Source: Microbacterium hibisci
GTDB taxonomy: Bacteria > Actinomycetota > Actinomycetes > Actinomycetales > Microbacteriaceae
DNA length: 64,000 nucleotides
Assembly (NCBI RefSeq): GCF_015278255.1
Contig: NZ_JADIJC010000006.1
Location: 124,001-188,000 of the forward strand
Reading direction: 5' to 3'
Shown here: positions 7,184 through 15,713 of the stretch, one piece after another
How positions within the stretch are numbered: position 1 is the stretch's first letter
Layout of the letters: every line of letters starts with the position of its first letter
The notes under the pieces: generated by a model
The model's database searches: none
What the model was told of the DNA's origin: nothing
What the model saw: only the letters and a program-made list of their open reading frames with translations
Translations under genes and position numbers: made by a program

Positions 7184-8503
7184 TCAGACGCCCACGGTCA
7201 ACCAGGCGGAGCCGCGGACGCGCCACCCCAGGGTGACCAGCCGGGCGAGCATGTAGACGCCGAAGAAGGTGACCGCGAGCCACGCGAGCCCCGCGGCGCC
7301 GACGGGGTGCAGCCACGCGACGAGCGCCAGCGCCGGCACGAACGGCACGAGGTTCAGCACGCCCACGATCGCGAGATACCGCGCGTCGCCGGCGCCGATC
7401 AGCACGCCGTCGAGCACGAACACGATGCCGCACACGGGCTGCGCGATCGCGAGCACGATGAGCGCGGGCTGCACGAGCGTGGCGATGCCGGGGTCCCCGG
7501 TGAAGAGCAGGCCGATCACGCCCGACAGCGCCCCGATCAGCGCGCCGGTGATCACGCCGAACCACGCGCCCCATGCGACGGTGCGGCCGAGCACGCGGCG
7601 CACGAGCCCCGTGTCTTCGGCACCCAGCCCCTTGCCGATGAGCGCCTGCGCGGCGATGGCGAGAGCGTCCAGCGCGAACGCCGCCGTGGAGAAGATCGTG
7701 AACGCCACCTGCCAGCCGGCCAGCTCGACGGTGCCGAGACCCGTCGCCACGGCGACGGTCGCGAGCAGTGCGACGCGCAGCGAGACGGTGCGCAGGAACA
7801 GCCAGCCTCCCGAGCGCGCCGAGCCGCGCAGACCCTCGCGCTGAGGGCGGACGGATGCCTCATGCCGGCGTGCGAGCCGGCCCACGACGACCGCGTACGC
7901 GGCCACCATGCCCCACTGCGCGACGACGGTGCCGACGGCCGAGCCGGCGATGCCCCACCCGAGCCCGTAGATGAACGCCCAGTTGAGGAGCGCGTTGGCC
8001 GCGAACCCCAGTCCGGCGATCCAGAGCGGCGTCACCGTGTCCTGCATGCCGCGCAGGAGCCCGGTCGCGGCGAACACCACGAGCATCGCGGGCAGCCCCC
8101 ACATCGAGATGCCGAGGTAGATCTCGGCCTGCTGCGCGACCTCGGGGGTCGCGCCGAACAGCCCGACGAGGAACGGCGTCGCCGCGTATCCGACGAGGGC
8201 CAGCACCGCGCCGATGCCGAGGGCGAGCCAGATGCCGTCGATGCCCACCGACACGGCCCGCGTGGGATCGCCGGCACCGAAGCGGCGGGCCACGGCGGGC
8301 GTCGTCGAGTAGGCCAGGAACACCATGAGCCCGACGATGGTCTGCAGCACCGCCGACGCGATGCCGAGCCCGGCCAGCGGCTCCACGCCCAGGTGACCGA
8401 CGAGCGCCGAGTCGACGATGAGGAAGAGCGGCTCGGCGATCAGAGCGCCGAGCGCCGGCACCGCGAGCCGCAGGATGTCGCGGTTCAGGGTGTCGGTCGT
8501 CAC
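7184..8503 (-). CDS. MATE family (DinF-like) efflux transporter
   Basis: A 439-residue integral membrane protein with about 12 hydrophobic segments in two homologous halves. The N-terminal block (NRDILRLAVPALGALIAEP then DSALVGHLG) is characteristic of MATE proteins of the DinF subgroup. These are Na+ or H+ antiporters exporting drugs or metabolites. The GTG start at 8503 is set by a TAGGCT -10 element 6 bases upstream and by GGAGG directly before it. The gene is divergent from the M13 peptidase, sharing a 230-bp region with two identical palindromes. Confidence 0.85.
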   Translation of the reverse strand: MTTDTLNRDILRLAVPALGALIAEPLFLIVDSALVGHLGVEPLAGLGIASAVLQTIVGLMVFLAYSTTPAVARRFGAGDPTRAVSVGIDGIWLALGIGAVLALVGYAATPFLVGLFGATPEVAQQAEIYLGISMWGLPAMLVVFAATGLLRGMQDTVTPLWIAGLGFAANALLNWAFIYGLGWGIAGSAVGTVVAQWGMVAAYAVVVGRLARRHEASVRPQREGLRGSARSGGWLFLRTVSLRVALLATVAVATGLGTVELAGWQVAFTIFSTAAFALDALAIAAQALIGKGLGAEDTGLVRRVLGRTVAWGAWFGVITGALIGALSGVIGLLFTGDPGIATLVQPALIVLAIAQPVCGIVFVLDGVLIGAGDARYLAIVGVLNLVPFVPALALVAWLHPVGAAGLAWLAVTFFGVYMLARLVTLGWRVRGSAWLTVGV

Positions 8504-8509
8504 CCTCCG

Positions 8510-8515
8510 AGCCTA
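8510..8515 (-). promoter_or_regulatory. -10 element, leaderless promoter of the MATE gene
   Basis: On the minus strand TAGGCT stands 6 bases before the GTG at 8503, the spacing expected for a leaderless transcript. GGAGG occupies the gap between them. Confidence 0.55.
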
Positions 8516-8552
8516 GGAGGTGGGGCCGACGCCGGGCGGCGGCATCCGTCGA

Positions 8553-8634
8553 TCCTCAAATGAGGACGTGAGCCGAGATGCGGACCGATCGCGACTGCGG
8601 CCTCCGCAATCCGGCAACGATCCTCAAATGAGGA
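8553..8634. promoter_or_regulatory. pair of identical palindromes in a divergent promoter region
   Basis: TCCTCAAATGAGGA occurs twice, at 8553-8566 and 8621-8634, each preceded by GA so that 16 bases (GATCCTCAAATGAGGA) are identical. The half-site TCCTCA is inverted around a 2-base centre. The two copies lie between the divergent MATE and M13 peptidase genes, 68 bp apart. They look like operator sites for one regulator; which one is unknown. Confidence 0.6.
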
Positions 8635-8720
8635 GCGACGGCTACATCACGATGTCGTCACGGGCGTCGAACAGCCCCCTCCCGGGCCCGCTTCCGAGAG
8701 TCGCCCAGGTTTGGGACGGC

Positions 8721-8726
8721 TAACCT
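8721..8726 (+). promoter_or_regulatory. -10 element, leaderless promoter
   Basis: TAACCT ends 7 bases before the ATG of the M13 peptidase at 8734, giving a probable leaderless mRNA. The longer string GGCTAACCTGG recurs upstream of the gene at 54220. Confidence 0.6.
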
Positions 8727-8733
8727 GGAACGC

Positions 8734-10710
8734 ATGACCGATGCCCCCCGCTCCGGTCTCGCGCTCGAGGAACTCAGCGCCGAGATCCGCCCTCAGGACG
8801 ACCTGTTCCGCCACGTCAACGGCAGCTGGCTGGAGAGGACCGAGATCCCCGAGGACAAGGCGCGGTGGGGCTCGTTCCACCTCATCGCGGAGCAGGCCGA
8901 GAAGGACGTGCACGCGATCATCGAGGAATCGCAGCAGGCCGAGTCCGGCACCGAGGCCCGCAAGATCGGCGATCTCTACACCAGCTTCATGGACACCGAG
9001 CGCATCGAGCAGCTCGGCGCCGCGCCGCTCGCCGACGTGCTGGCGCGCGCGGAGGCGGTCGACAGCATCCCCTCCTTCCTGCGCACGATCGGCGAGTTCG
9101 AGCGCGAAGGCATCGCCGCCCTCATCCACCTCTACATCGAGCCCGACCCGGGCAACCCGCAGCGGTACGTGCCGTTCTTCATCCAGGGCGGGCTGTCGCT
9201 GCCCGATGAGAGCTACTACCGCCTCGACAACTTCCAGGAGACGCGCATCGCGTTCCGCTCCCACGTGCAGCGGATCCTGGAGCTCGCAGGCGTGGCCGAG
9301 GCCGAGGCATCCGCCGATCGCATCGTCGCCCTCGAGACCGAGATCGCCACGCACCACTGGGACAACGTCGCGAGCCGCGACGCGGTGAAGACCTACAACC
9401 TGAAGACCTGGGACGACGTGCAGGAGCTCGTCGGCGTCGACCTCGCGCCGTGGCGCGACGCTGCCGCGCCCGACCACGCCGACGCGTTCGCCGAGATCAA
9501 CGTCTACCAGCCGAGCTTCTTCGAGGGACTCGGCGCGCTGCTCGTCGAGGACCGCCTCGAGGACTGGAAGGCGTGGCTGCGGTTCGCGGTCGTGCACTCG
9601 GCGGCCCCGTTCCTCTCGGACGAGTTCGTCAGCGAGAACTTCGGCTTCTACGGCACGCAGCTCACCGGAGTTCCCGTCAACCGCGAGCGGTGGAAGCGCG
9701 GCGTCAGCCTGACCGAGGCGGCGATGGGCGAGGCGATCGGCCGCGTCTACGTCGAGCGGCACTTCCCGCCGGCAGCGAAGCACGCGATGGACGAGCTCGT
9801 CGGCAACCTCATCGAGGCGTACCGGCAGTCGATCGCCGAGCTCGAGTGGATGAGCCCCGAGACCCGCGAGCGAGCGCTCGCCAAGCTCGGGTCGTTCACC
9901 CCCAAGATCGGGTACCCGGTGAAGTGGAAGGACTACTCCACGCTCGAGATCGACGCCGAAGACCTCGTGGGCAACGTGCGCCGCGCGCACGTGTGGGAGC
10001 ACGACCGCCAGCTCGCCAAGGTCGGTCAGCCGATCGACCGCGACGAGTGGTTCATGACGCCGCAGACCGTGAACGCGTACTACAACCCGCTGATGAACGA
10101 GATCGTGTTCCCGGCCGCGATCCTGCAGTACCCGTTCTTCGACGCCGAGCGCGACGCGGCCGCGAACTACGGCGGCATCGGTGCGGTGATCGGCCACGAG
10201 ATCGGTCACGGCTTCGACGACCAGGGCAGCCGCTTCGACGGCGACGGGTCGCTGCGCGACTGGTGGACCGACGACGACCGCGCCGCCTTCGAGGCGCGCA
10301 CCAAGAGCCTCATCGCCCAGTACGACGCGCTCGTGCCGGAAGGCCTCGCCGAAGAGAACCACGTCAACGGCGCGCTCACGATCGGCGAGAACATCGGCGA
10401 CCTGGGCGGGCTCGGCATCGCCATCCGCGCCTACGAGCTCTCCCTCGGTGCCGACGGTGAGCCGGCCGAGGCGCCCGAGATCGACGGGTTCACCGGCATC
10501 CAGCGCCTGCTGCTCAGCTGGGCGCAGATCTGGCAGCAGAAGGGGCGGGATGCCGAGACCATCCGTCTGCTCACCATCGACCCGCACTCGCCCAACGAGT
10601 TCCGGTGCAATCAGATCGTGCGCAACATCGACGCGTTCTACGATGCGTTCGGAGTGACCGAGTCGGACGCTCTCTGGCTCGACGAGGACCAGCGCGTCAC
10701 CATCTGGTGA
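8734..10710 (+). CDS. pepO: M13 family (neprilysin/PepO-like) zinc metallopeptidase
   Basis: A 658-residue peptidase, the usual length for bacterial M13 enzymes. The zinc site is GHEIGHGFDDQG near residue 490 (two histidine ligands and the catalytic glutamate), the third ligand lies in ENIGDLGG about 60 residues later, and NAYYNP supplies the substrate-binding block. No signal peptide or N-terminal membrane helix is seen, so unlike human neprilysin it is likely cytoplasmic and would degrade oligopeptides. ATG at 8734 follows a leaderless promoter. A GC-rich hairpin follows the stop. Confidence 0.92.
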   Translation: MTDAPRSGLALEELSAEIRPQDDLFRHVNGSWLERTEIPEDKARWGSFHLIAEQAEKDVHAIIEESQQAESGTEARKIGDLYTSFMDTERIEQLGAAPLADVLARAEAVDSIPSFLRTIGEFEREGIAALIHLYIEPDPGNPQRYVPFFIQGGLSLPDESYYRLDNFQETRIAFRSHVQRILELAGVAEAEASADRIVALETEIATHHWDNVASRDAVKTYNLKTWDDVQELVGVDLAPWRDAAAPDHADAFAEINVYQPSFFEGLGALLVEDRLEDWKAWLRFAVVHSAAPFLSDEFVSENFGFYGTQLTGVPVNRERWKRGVSLTEAAMGEAIGRVYVERHFPPAAKHAMDELVGNLIEAYRQSIAELEWMSPETRERALAKLGSFTPKIGYPVKWKDYSTLEIDAEDLVGNVRRAHVWEHDRQLAKVGQPIDRDEWFMTPQTVNAYYNPLMNEIVFPAAILQYPFFDAERDAAANYGGIGAVIGHEIGHGFDDQGSRFDGDGSLRDWWTDDDRAAFEARTKSLIAQYDALVPEGLAEENHVNGALTIGENIGDLGGLGIAIRAYELSLGADGEPAEAPEIDGFTGIQRLLLSWAQIWQQKGRDAETIRLLTIDPHSPNEFRCNQIVRNIDAFYDAFGVTESDALWLDEDQRVTIW

Positions 10711-10713
10711 GGT

Positions 10714-10735
10714 CCGGGCCGCCTGGGCGGCCCGG
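10714..10735 (+). terminator. candidate terminator after the M13 peptidase
   Basis: CCGGGCCG at 10714-10721 pairs perfectly with CGGCCCGG at 10728-10735 across a 6-base loop, just 3 bp after the stop codon. There is no T-run, as is common in actinobacteria. Confidence 0.5.
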
Positions 10736-10772
10736 GTGACCCCGCAACCACAGCATAAGGAGAGGAAACTCC

Positions 10773-11690
10773 GTGGGCATGGAGCCCAGAAAGGACGCCG
10801 AGTCGCTGCGGGGGGCGCGACGAAGCACCGGGCGCCGGCTGCCGAAGAGGGCAGCAGCCGGACGCCGTTCATTCACGTCGACGCTGAAGGCGCTCGACGA
10901 CCTCGCCGCGTCCGGCGCCAAGATCTCGGTGCGCATCACCGACCTCGACCGCGGCACGTCGGTGCTCTCGGGCGACGACTTCGTGACCCTGCCGGTCGCG
11001 GGGCTCGGCGTGGTGCCGCTGCTCATCGAGGTCGCCGCCGCCTTCGAGTCGGGGCGGCTCGAGCCGCTCGAGATCATCGATCGCGCGCACATGGAGCCCG
11101 TCGGCGTCGGGGGAGTGTGGCAGCACCTGAAGGCGCCCGCCCTGCCCCTCGTCGACCTCGCCGTGCTCACAGCGTCGACCGGCGACGCGCTCGCCGCCAA
11201 CGCGCTGCTGCGCCGAGTGGGGCTTCCCTCGGTGCGTGCCCGCATCGAAGACCTCGGGCTCGCCCGCTCGGCGCTGCTCGATCGCTTCCGCGACGAGCGC
11301 GGCCCCGACGACGCGCCGCACTTCGCCCTCGGCTCGGCCCGCGAGCTCGCCCAGGTCTTCGCGGCACTCGTGAACTCGCAGGTCGTCTCGCCGAGCGTGA
11401 GCGCCCAGGTGGCCGAGTGGCTGAGCCTCAACCACGACCTCTCGCTCGTGGCGTCCGCCACCGGCCTCGACCCGTTCTCGCACGAGAACGACGAGCACGG
11501 CCTGCTCTTCATCAACAAGACGGGGCGGGATGCCGGCATCCGGGTCGAGGCGGGCGTGCTGGCCGGCCCGCGGGCCGGGGTGTCGTACGCGCTCATCGTG
11601 TGCTTCGACGACCTGTCGATCTCGCACCGCCTGCGCGCGCACGAGGCGTTCCGCGTGCTGGGCACCGACCTCATGGAGTACGTGTTCTGA
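10773..11690 (+). CDS. class A beta-lactamase-fold protein lacking the SxxK nucleophile
   Basis: A 305-residue protein with the order of a class A beta-lactamase/serine hydrolase. The KTG box is intact (INKTGRDAG, about 250) and an SDN-like segment is recognisable (TASTGDALAAN, about 130). The position where relatives have the catalytic SxxK reads VAGLGVVPLL (about 75-84), so both serine and lysine are missing and hydrolysis by the usual mechanism is not expected. The basic N-terminus is not a clear signal peptide. GTG at 10773 follows AAGGAG and GAGAGG; an ATG two codons later is an alternative. It may be a binding or scaffold pseudoenzyme. Confidence 0.65.
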   Translation: MGMEPRKDAESLRGARRSTGRRLPKRAAAGRRSFTSTLKALDDLAASGAKISVRITDLDRGTSVLSGDDFVTLPVAGLGVVPLLIEVAAAFESGRLEPLEIIDRAHMEPVGVGGVWQHLKAPALPLVDLAVLTASTGDALAANALLRRVGLPSVRARIEDLGLARSALLDRFRDERGPDDAPHFALGSARELAQVFAALVNSQVVSPSVSAQVAEWLSLNHDLSLVASATGLDPFSHENDEHGLLFINKTGRDAGIRVEAGVLAGPRAGVSYALIVCFDDLSISHRLRAHEAFRVLGTDLMEYVF

Positions 11691-11838
11691 GTCGCCGGCG
11701 CCGGCGGGGTTCCGCGCCGGATCCGTCTTCTGGGCGAAGGTGCGGCCGGTGGATGAGGCGTGGGGAAGCTCCCCGCAGCTCAGCGACGAGCTGTCCCTTC
11801 GCAGCGGTCGGGACCTGGTCCGCAGCACCACTGAGAGC

Positions 11839-11869
11839 TGACGGATGCCGGGGGCCGCGGCATCCGTCA
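11839..11869. terminator. hairpin built from two inverted GGATGCC motifs
   Basis: TGACGGATGCC (11839-11849) pairs perfectly with GGCATCCGTCA (11859-11869) across a 9-base loop. Each arm carries the dispersed motif GACGGATGCC. It lies between the beta-lactamase-fold gene and pcaH in a 262-bp gap and may end transcription from the left. The rest of the gap shows only the short imperfect repeat TTCCAC/GTGGGAA at about 11870-11885. Confidence 0.5.
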
Positions 11870-11952
11870 TTTCCACTGGGTGGGAATCGCGACCGCCGCT
11901 GGTGCCGCGCGGTGCGACCCTGGGACGACCCGAGTCGTCGAAGGAGACCTCT

Positions 11953-12822
11953 ATGACCGCGACCCAGCCCGATCCCCGGGGCGAGGAGGCGTTCTCGTCG
12001 TCGGTGGTGCTCGAGCAGACCGCGGCGGCCCCCGAGTCGCGGCTGGCGTCCCCCGACCAGCTGACGCAGAACGAGATCACGCAGGAGATCGTCGACTATC
12101 ACGCCGCCGCCGCGCGGCGCGAGGCGGCCGGCGAGAAGCTCAACATCAGCCTCCACGACTTCCCGCCGTACCGGTCGAGCCTGCTGCGCCATCCGACGAA
12201 GAACCCGAAGCTCGTCGACCCCGAGACGATCGAGCTGTGGTCGCCGGCCTTCGGCCAGCGCGACGTCGCGGCGATCGAGTCCGACCTGACTCTGCAGCAC
12301 CTCGGTGAGCCGCAGGGGGAGCGGATGACGGTCGAGGGACGTCTGCTCGACTCGTGGGGCCGGCCGCTCGCGAACCAGCTCATCGAGCTCTGGCAGGCCA
12401 ACGCCGCCGGGCGCTACATCCACCAGCGCGATCAGCATCCCGCGCCGCTCGACCCGAACTTCACGGGCGCGGGCCGCACCGTGACCGACGACGACGGGCA
12501 CTACAAGTTCACGACGATCAAGCCCGGCGCCTACCCGTGGAAGAACCACGTCAACGCGTGGCGCCCCGCGCACATCCATTTCTCGATCTTCGGCACGGGC
12601 TTCACCCAGCGCCTCGTGACGCAGATGTACTTCCCGGGCGACCCGCTGTTCCCGCTCGACCCGATCTACAACACGATCTGGCGTCAGAAGGATCGCGACC
12701 GCCTCATCGGCCAGTACGACCACGACCTGTCGGTGCCGGAGTTCTCGATGGGCTACCGCTTCGACATCGTGGTCGACGGCCCCGACGCGACCTGGTTCGA
12801 GCCGGAAGAAGGAGAGCACTGA
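11953..12822 (+). CDS. pcaH: protocatechuate 3,4-dioxygenase beta subunit
   Basis: A 289-residue intradiol dioxygenase subunit that cleaves protocatechuate to 3-carboxy-cis,cis-muconate with the alpha subunit. The iron ligands expected for PcaH are visible: a tyrosine in AAGRYIHQ, a tyrosine in GAYPWKNH, and two histidines in RPAHIHFS. WQANAAGRY is the family signature. ATG at 11953 follows AAGGAG with 6-base spacing; an upstream ATG in frame lacks a ribosome binding site. It opens the pcaHGBDC operon and its stop overlaps the start of pcaG by one base. Confidence 0.95.
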   Translation: MTATQPDPRGEEAFSSSVVLEQTAAAPESRLASPDQLTQNEITQEIVDYHAAAARREAAGEKLNISLHDFPPYRSSLLRHPTKNPKLVDPETIELWSPAFGQRDVAAIESDLTLQHLGEPQGERMTVEGRLLDSWGRPLANQLIELWQANAAGRYIHQRDQHPAPLDPNFTGAGRTVTDDDGHYKFTTIKPGAYPWKNHVNAWRPAHIHFSIFGTGFTQRLVTQMYFPGDPLFPLDPIYNTIWRQKDRDRLIGQYDHDLSVPEFSMGYRFDIVVDGPDATWFEPEEGEH

Positions 12823-13451
12823 TGGTTTCGACGAGCTCGACCACCGGTGGGGGAAGCTCGACCGCCGGCGAGGGTGCGACCCGCACCACCCGCGACCTCG
12901 GTCCGAAGACGCACGAGCCCACCGGCGGGCAGACGGTCGGCCCGTTCTTCGCCTTCGGCCTGGACTACGAGAAGAAGCACCAGGTGGTCTTCCCCCACAG
13001 CGCGGGGTCGATCGTGCTCGGGGGCACGGTGTTCGACGGCGCCGGCGCCCCGATCCCCGATTCGGTGATCGAGATCTGGAGCGCCGATGAGAACGGCGAG
13101 ATCCCGCGCGCGCACGGTGCGTTCCGACGCGACGACCACTCGTTCACGGGCTTCGGCCGCTCGGCGACCACCGACGTCGGCCGCTACGAGTTCTGGACCC
13201 GCAACCCCGGCCCCGTCGACGGCCGCGCGCCGTTCTACTCGGTGATCGTGTTCGCGCGCGGGCTCCCCGACAAGCTCGTGACCCGCATCTACCTTCCCGA
13301 GCACGAGGAACTCCTCGCCGCCGACCCGCTGCTGTCCTCGCTCGACGACGACGAGCGCGCTACGCTCATCGCGACGCGCCTGCCGGACGGCAACCTGCAC
13401 CACGACATCCACCTGCAGGGCGAGAAGGAGACCGTGTTCCTTGCCTTCTGA
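12822..13451 (+). CDS. pcaG: protocatechuate 3,4-dioxygenase alpha subunit
   Basis: A 209-residue intradiol dioxygenase fold without the full set of iron ligands, as expected for PcaG. TVGPFFAFGL, IPDSVIEIWSADENG and SFTGFGRS are typical of the subunit, and the C-terminus HLQGEKETVFLAF is characteristic. The first ~25 residues are Ser/Thr/Gly rich and carry a TTCGACGAGCTC string related to the dispersed repeat seen elsewhere. ATG at 12822 overlaps the pcaH stop in TGATG. The pair forms the catalytic alpha-beta protomer. Confidence 0.95.
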   Translation: MVSTSSTTGGGSSTAGEGATRTTRDLGPKTHEPTGGQTVGPFFAFGLDYEKKHQVVFPHSAGSIVLGGTVFDGAGAPIPDSVIEIWSADENGEIPRAHGAFRRDDHSFTGFGRSATTDVGRYEFWTRNPGPVDGRAPFYSVIVFARGLPDKLVTRIYLPEHEELLAADPLLSSLDDDERATLIATRLPDGNLHHDIHLQGEKETVFLAF

Positions 13452-14859
13452 CCGTGACCGGCCCGCAGTCGATGAGGGCCTGCTCTCGCCGGTGACCGTC
13501 GGTCACGACGAGACGGTGACGGATGCCGCGTACCTCGACGCCCTGGTGACGGCCGAGGTCGCGCTGGCGCGCGCCTGGGCCGAGATCGGCGCCGCCCCGA
13601 CGGAGGCGGTCGACGAGATCGAGACCGAGTTCGGCTGGGAGGGCGGACTGCGCGGATGCCCCGACCACGGCGTCGACCTCGCGGCGCTGGCCGCGGCCGC
13701 CGTCGCTGGAGGCAACCCGGTGATCCCGCTCGTCGGCCTGCTCAAGGGGCGCGTCGGCGAGGACGCCCGCCTCTGGGTGCACCGCGGTGCGACCAGTCAG
13801 GACATCGTCGACAGCGCCACGATGCTCGTCGCGCGCACGGCGACCAGTCGCATCGCGGCCGCGCTCGCGCACACCGAGGTCTCGCTGCGCTCGCTGGCGC
13901 GCTCGCGGCGCGACGAGGTCGCGGCGGCACGTACCCTGACGCAGCACGCGGTCCCCACCACCGTCGGCCTGCGCGCCGCCGGGTGGCTGCGCGGCGTGAT
14001 CCGCGCGAAGGAGCGCATCGAGGCCATCGAGCGCGCGCTCCCCGCGCAGCTCGGCGGAGCCGCCGGCACGCTCGCGTCGTTCGCCGAGATCGCGGGGACG
14101 GATGCCGCAACCGCCCTTCCCGCCGTGTTCGCGCGTGAGCTCGGACTCGCGGTGCCCGACGCCCCGTGGCACACGAACCGCTGGCCCGTCACCGAGCTGG
14201 GCGACGCCCTCGTGCAGGCGATCGACGCGGTCGGCAAGATCGCGACGGACGTCGCGACGCTCAGCCGCACCGAGATCGGCGAGCTCGCCGAGGGCTCGGG
14301 CGGCGGATCGTCGGCGATGCCGCAGAAGCGCAACCCGGCGGCATCCGTGCTGATCCGCTCCGCCGCGCTGCGTGCCCCGCAGCTGGGCGCCACCCTCCAT
14401 CTCGCGTCGGCGCTCGCCGCCGACGAGCGCCCCGACGGCGCGTGGCACGCCGAGTGGCCCGCGCTCCGCGAGCTGCTGCGCCTCGCACTGGGCGCAACCG
14501 CCCACGCCGCGTCGCTCATGGCCGGCCTGCACGTCGACACCGACGCGGTCGAGCGCAACCTCGCGTCGACCGGCGGCCTGATCGTGGCCGAGCGGCTCTC
14601 GATCGTGCTCGGCCCGGTGGTCGGCGTGTCGCGGGTGTCGGAGCTGGTGACGGATGCCGCGGGCGGGGCCGACCTGGCCGACGCACTCGTCGCCCTGCCG
14701 GGGGTCGTCGCGCTGGCCGCCGAGCGGGGGACCTCCCCAGGTTCCCTCGTCGCCGACCTGCTCGACCCCGCCCGATACACGGGCCTCGCGGGACGCCTCG
14801 TCGACGACGCCGTCGCCCCGCCCCGAAGCCCCCGCCTCGACCCCGAGGAGAACGTGTGA
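13441..14859 (+). CDS. pcaB: 3-carboxy-cis,cis-muconate cycloisomerase
   Basis: A 472-residue member of the fumarase/aspartase superfamily that lactonises 3-carboxymuconate to 4-carboxymuconolactone. The superfamily signature GSSAMPQKRNPAA lies near residue 295, and GATSQDIVDSATM near 120 is another conserved block. TTG at 13441 overlaps the pcaG end by 11 bp and has AAGGAG 10 bases upstream; no ATG is available before conserved sequence. Four GACGGATGCCGC or closely related motifs fall in this gene, three encoding Thr-Asp-Ala-Ala. Confidence 0.93.
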   Translation: MPSDRDRPAVDEGLLSPVTVGHDETVTDAAYLDALVTAEVALARAWAEIGAAPTEAVDEIETEFGWEGGLRGCPDHGVDLAALAAAAVAGGNPVIPLVGLLKGRVGEDARLWVHRGATSQDIVDSATMLVARTATSRIAAALAHTEVSLRSLARSRRDEVAAARTLTQHAVPTTVGLRAAGWLRGVIRAKERIEAIERALPAQLGGAAGTLASFAEIAGTDAATALPAVFARELGLAVPDAPWHTNRWPVTELGDALVQAIDAVGKIATDVATLSRTEIGELAEGSGGGSSAMPQKRNPAASVLIRSAALRAPQLGATLHLASALAADERPDGAWHAEWPALRELLRLALGATAHAASLMAGLHVDTDAVERNLASTGGLIVAERLSIVLGPVVGVSRVSELVTDAAGGADLADALVALPGVVALAAERGTSPGSLVADLLDPARYTGLAGRLVDDAVAPPRSPRLDPEENV

Positions 14860-15713
14860 CCGTCCCCGCCATCTCTCTCACCACGCCGGTCGGCCCTTCG
14901 ACGAGCTCAGGGACCGCCGGCTCAGGGGCCGGCGCGGGCTCAGGGGCCGGCGCGGGCTCAGGGGCCGGCGCGGGCGGAGAGGCGCCGCTGCTCGTGCTCG
15001 GGCCGTCGCTCGGCACGTCGACGCTGCTGTGGGATCGTGTGGTCCCGGCGCTCGCCGAGCGGTACCGCGTCGTCGCGTGGGACCTGCCCGGTCACGGCGC
15101 CGCACCGGCTGCCATCGAGTCGTTCACGATCGCGGAGCTCGCCGACGCCGTCGCGGACGCGATCGACGGCCCGTTCCACTACGCGGGCGTGTCGCTCGGC
15201 GGTGCCGTCGGCCTCGAGCTGCTGCTGCGGCACGGCGACCGCGTTCCGGCGGCGGCGATCATCTGCTCGGGCGCCGCGATCGGGACGCCCGACGGCTGGC
15301 ACGAGCGTGCGGCGCAAGTGCGCGCGCAGAGCACCTCGAGCCTCATCATCGGGTCGGCGCAGCGCTGGTTCGCGCCCGGGTCGATCGAGCGCGATCCCGA
15401 TCTCACCGGTCGGCTCCTCCATGTCCTGCAAGACACGGACGACGAGAGCTACGCCCGGTGCTGCGAGGCGCTCGCGGGCTTCGACGTGCGTGATCGACTC
15501 GGCGAGATCGACACCCCGGTGCTCGCGGTCTGGGGCGATCACGACGGTGTCACGCCCGAGGCATCCGCTCGCGAGATCGCCGACGGTGTGCAGCGCGGTC
15601 AGTCGATCGGGATTCCGGATGCCTCGCACCTGGCTCCGGCCGACGCCCCGGCTGCGACGGCCACGGCGCTGCTCGAGTTCTTCGCCACCGTCTCCGCGGA
15701 GCGTGCCGCGTGA
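14856..15713 (+). CDS. pcaD: 3-oxoadipate enol-lactonase
   Basis: A 285-residue alpha/beta hydrolase that opens 3-oxoadipate enol-lactone. The nucleophile elbow is GVSLGG, the oxyanion/strand block is WDLPGHG, the acid is in WGDHDG and the base in PDASHL. It is not fused to pcaC, unlike the PcaL of many actinobacteria. The region of residues ~12-38 is a Gly/Ser/Ala linker encoded by a dispersed repeat plus three 18-bp tandem copies, inserted before the first beta strand (LLVLGPSLGTS). GTG at 14856 overlaps the pcaB stop in GTGA. Confidence 0.92.
   Translation: MTVPAISLTTPVGPSTSSGTAGSGAGAGSGAGAGSGAGAGGEAPLLVLGPSLGTSTLLWDRVVPALAERYRVVAWDLPGHGAAPAAIESFTIAELADAVADAIDGPFHYAGVSLGGAVGLELLLRHGDRVPAAAIICSGAAIGTPDGWHERAAQVRAQSTSSLIIGSAQRWFAPGSIERDPDLTGRLLHVLQDTDDESYARCCEALAGFDVRDRLGEIDTPVLAVWGDHDGVTPEASAREIADGVQRGQSIGIPDASHLAPADAPAATATALLEFFATVSAERAA
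14897..14972. repeat. dispersed TTCGAC repeat followed by 3 x 18-bp tandem repeat inside pcaD
   Basis: TTCGACGAGCTCAGGGACC (14897-14915) is a copy of the dispersed coding repeat. It is followed by three exact 18-bp units at 14919-14936, 14937-14954 and 14955-14972, each GGCTCAGGGGCCGGCGCG, encoding Gly-Ser-Gly-Ala-Gly-Ala. The tandem unit starts with the GGCTCAGGG core of the dispersed repeat, so it may have grown from that element by slippage. Confidence 0.85.

Noticed and set aside
6050..8563. An 837-codon frame opposite the dehydrogenase and MATE genes
   Set aside because: Composition is almost only Arg, Asp, Glu, Gly and His, and both opposite genes have domain evidence and promoters.
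8647..10872. A 741-codon open frame antisense to the M13 peptidase
   Set aside because: It mirrors a well-supported gene with catalytic motifs; long antisense frames are expected at this GC content, and its product is low-complexity Arg/Leu/Val/Glu without domains.
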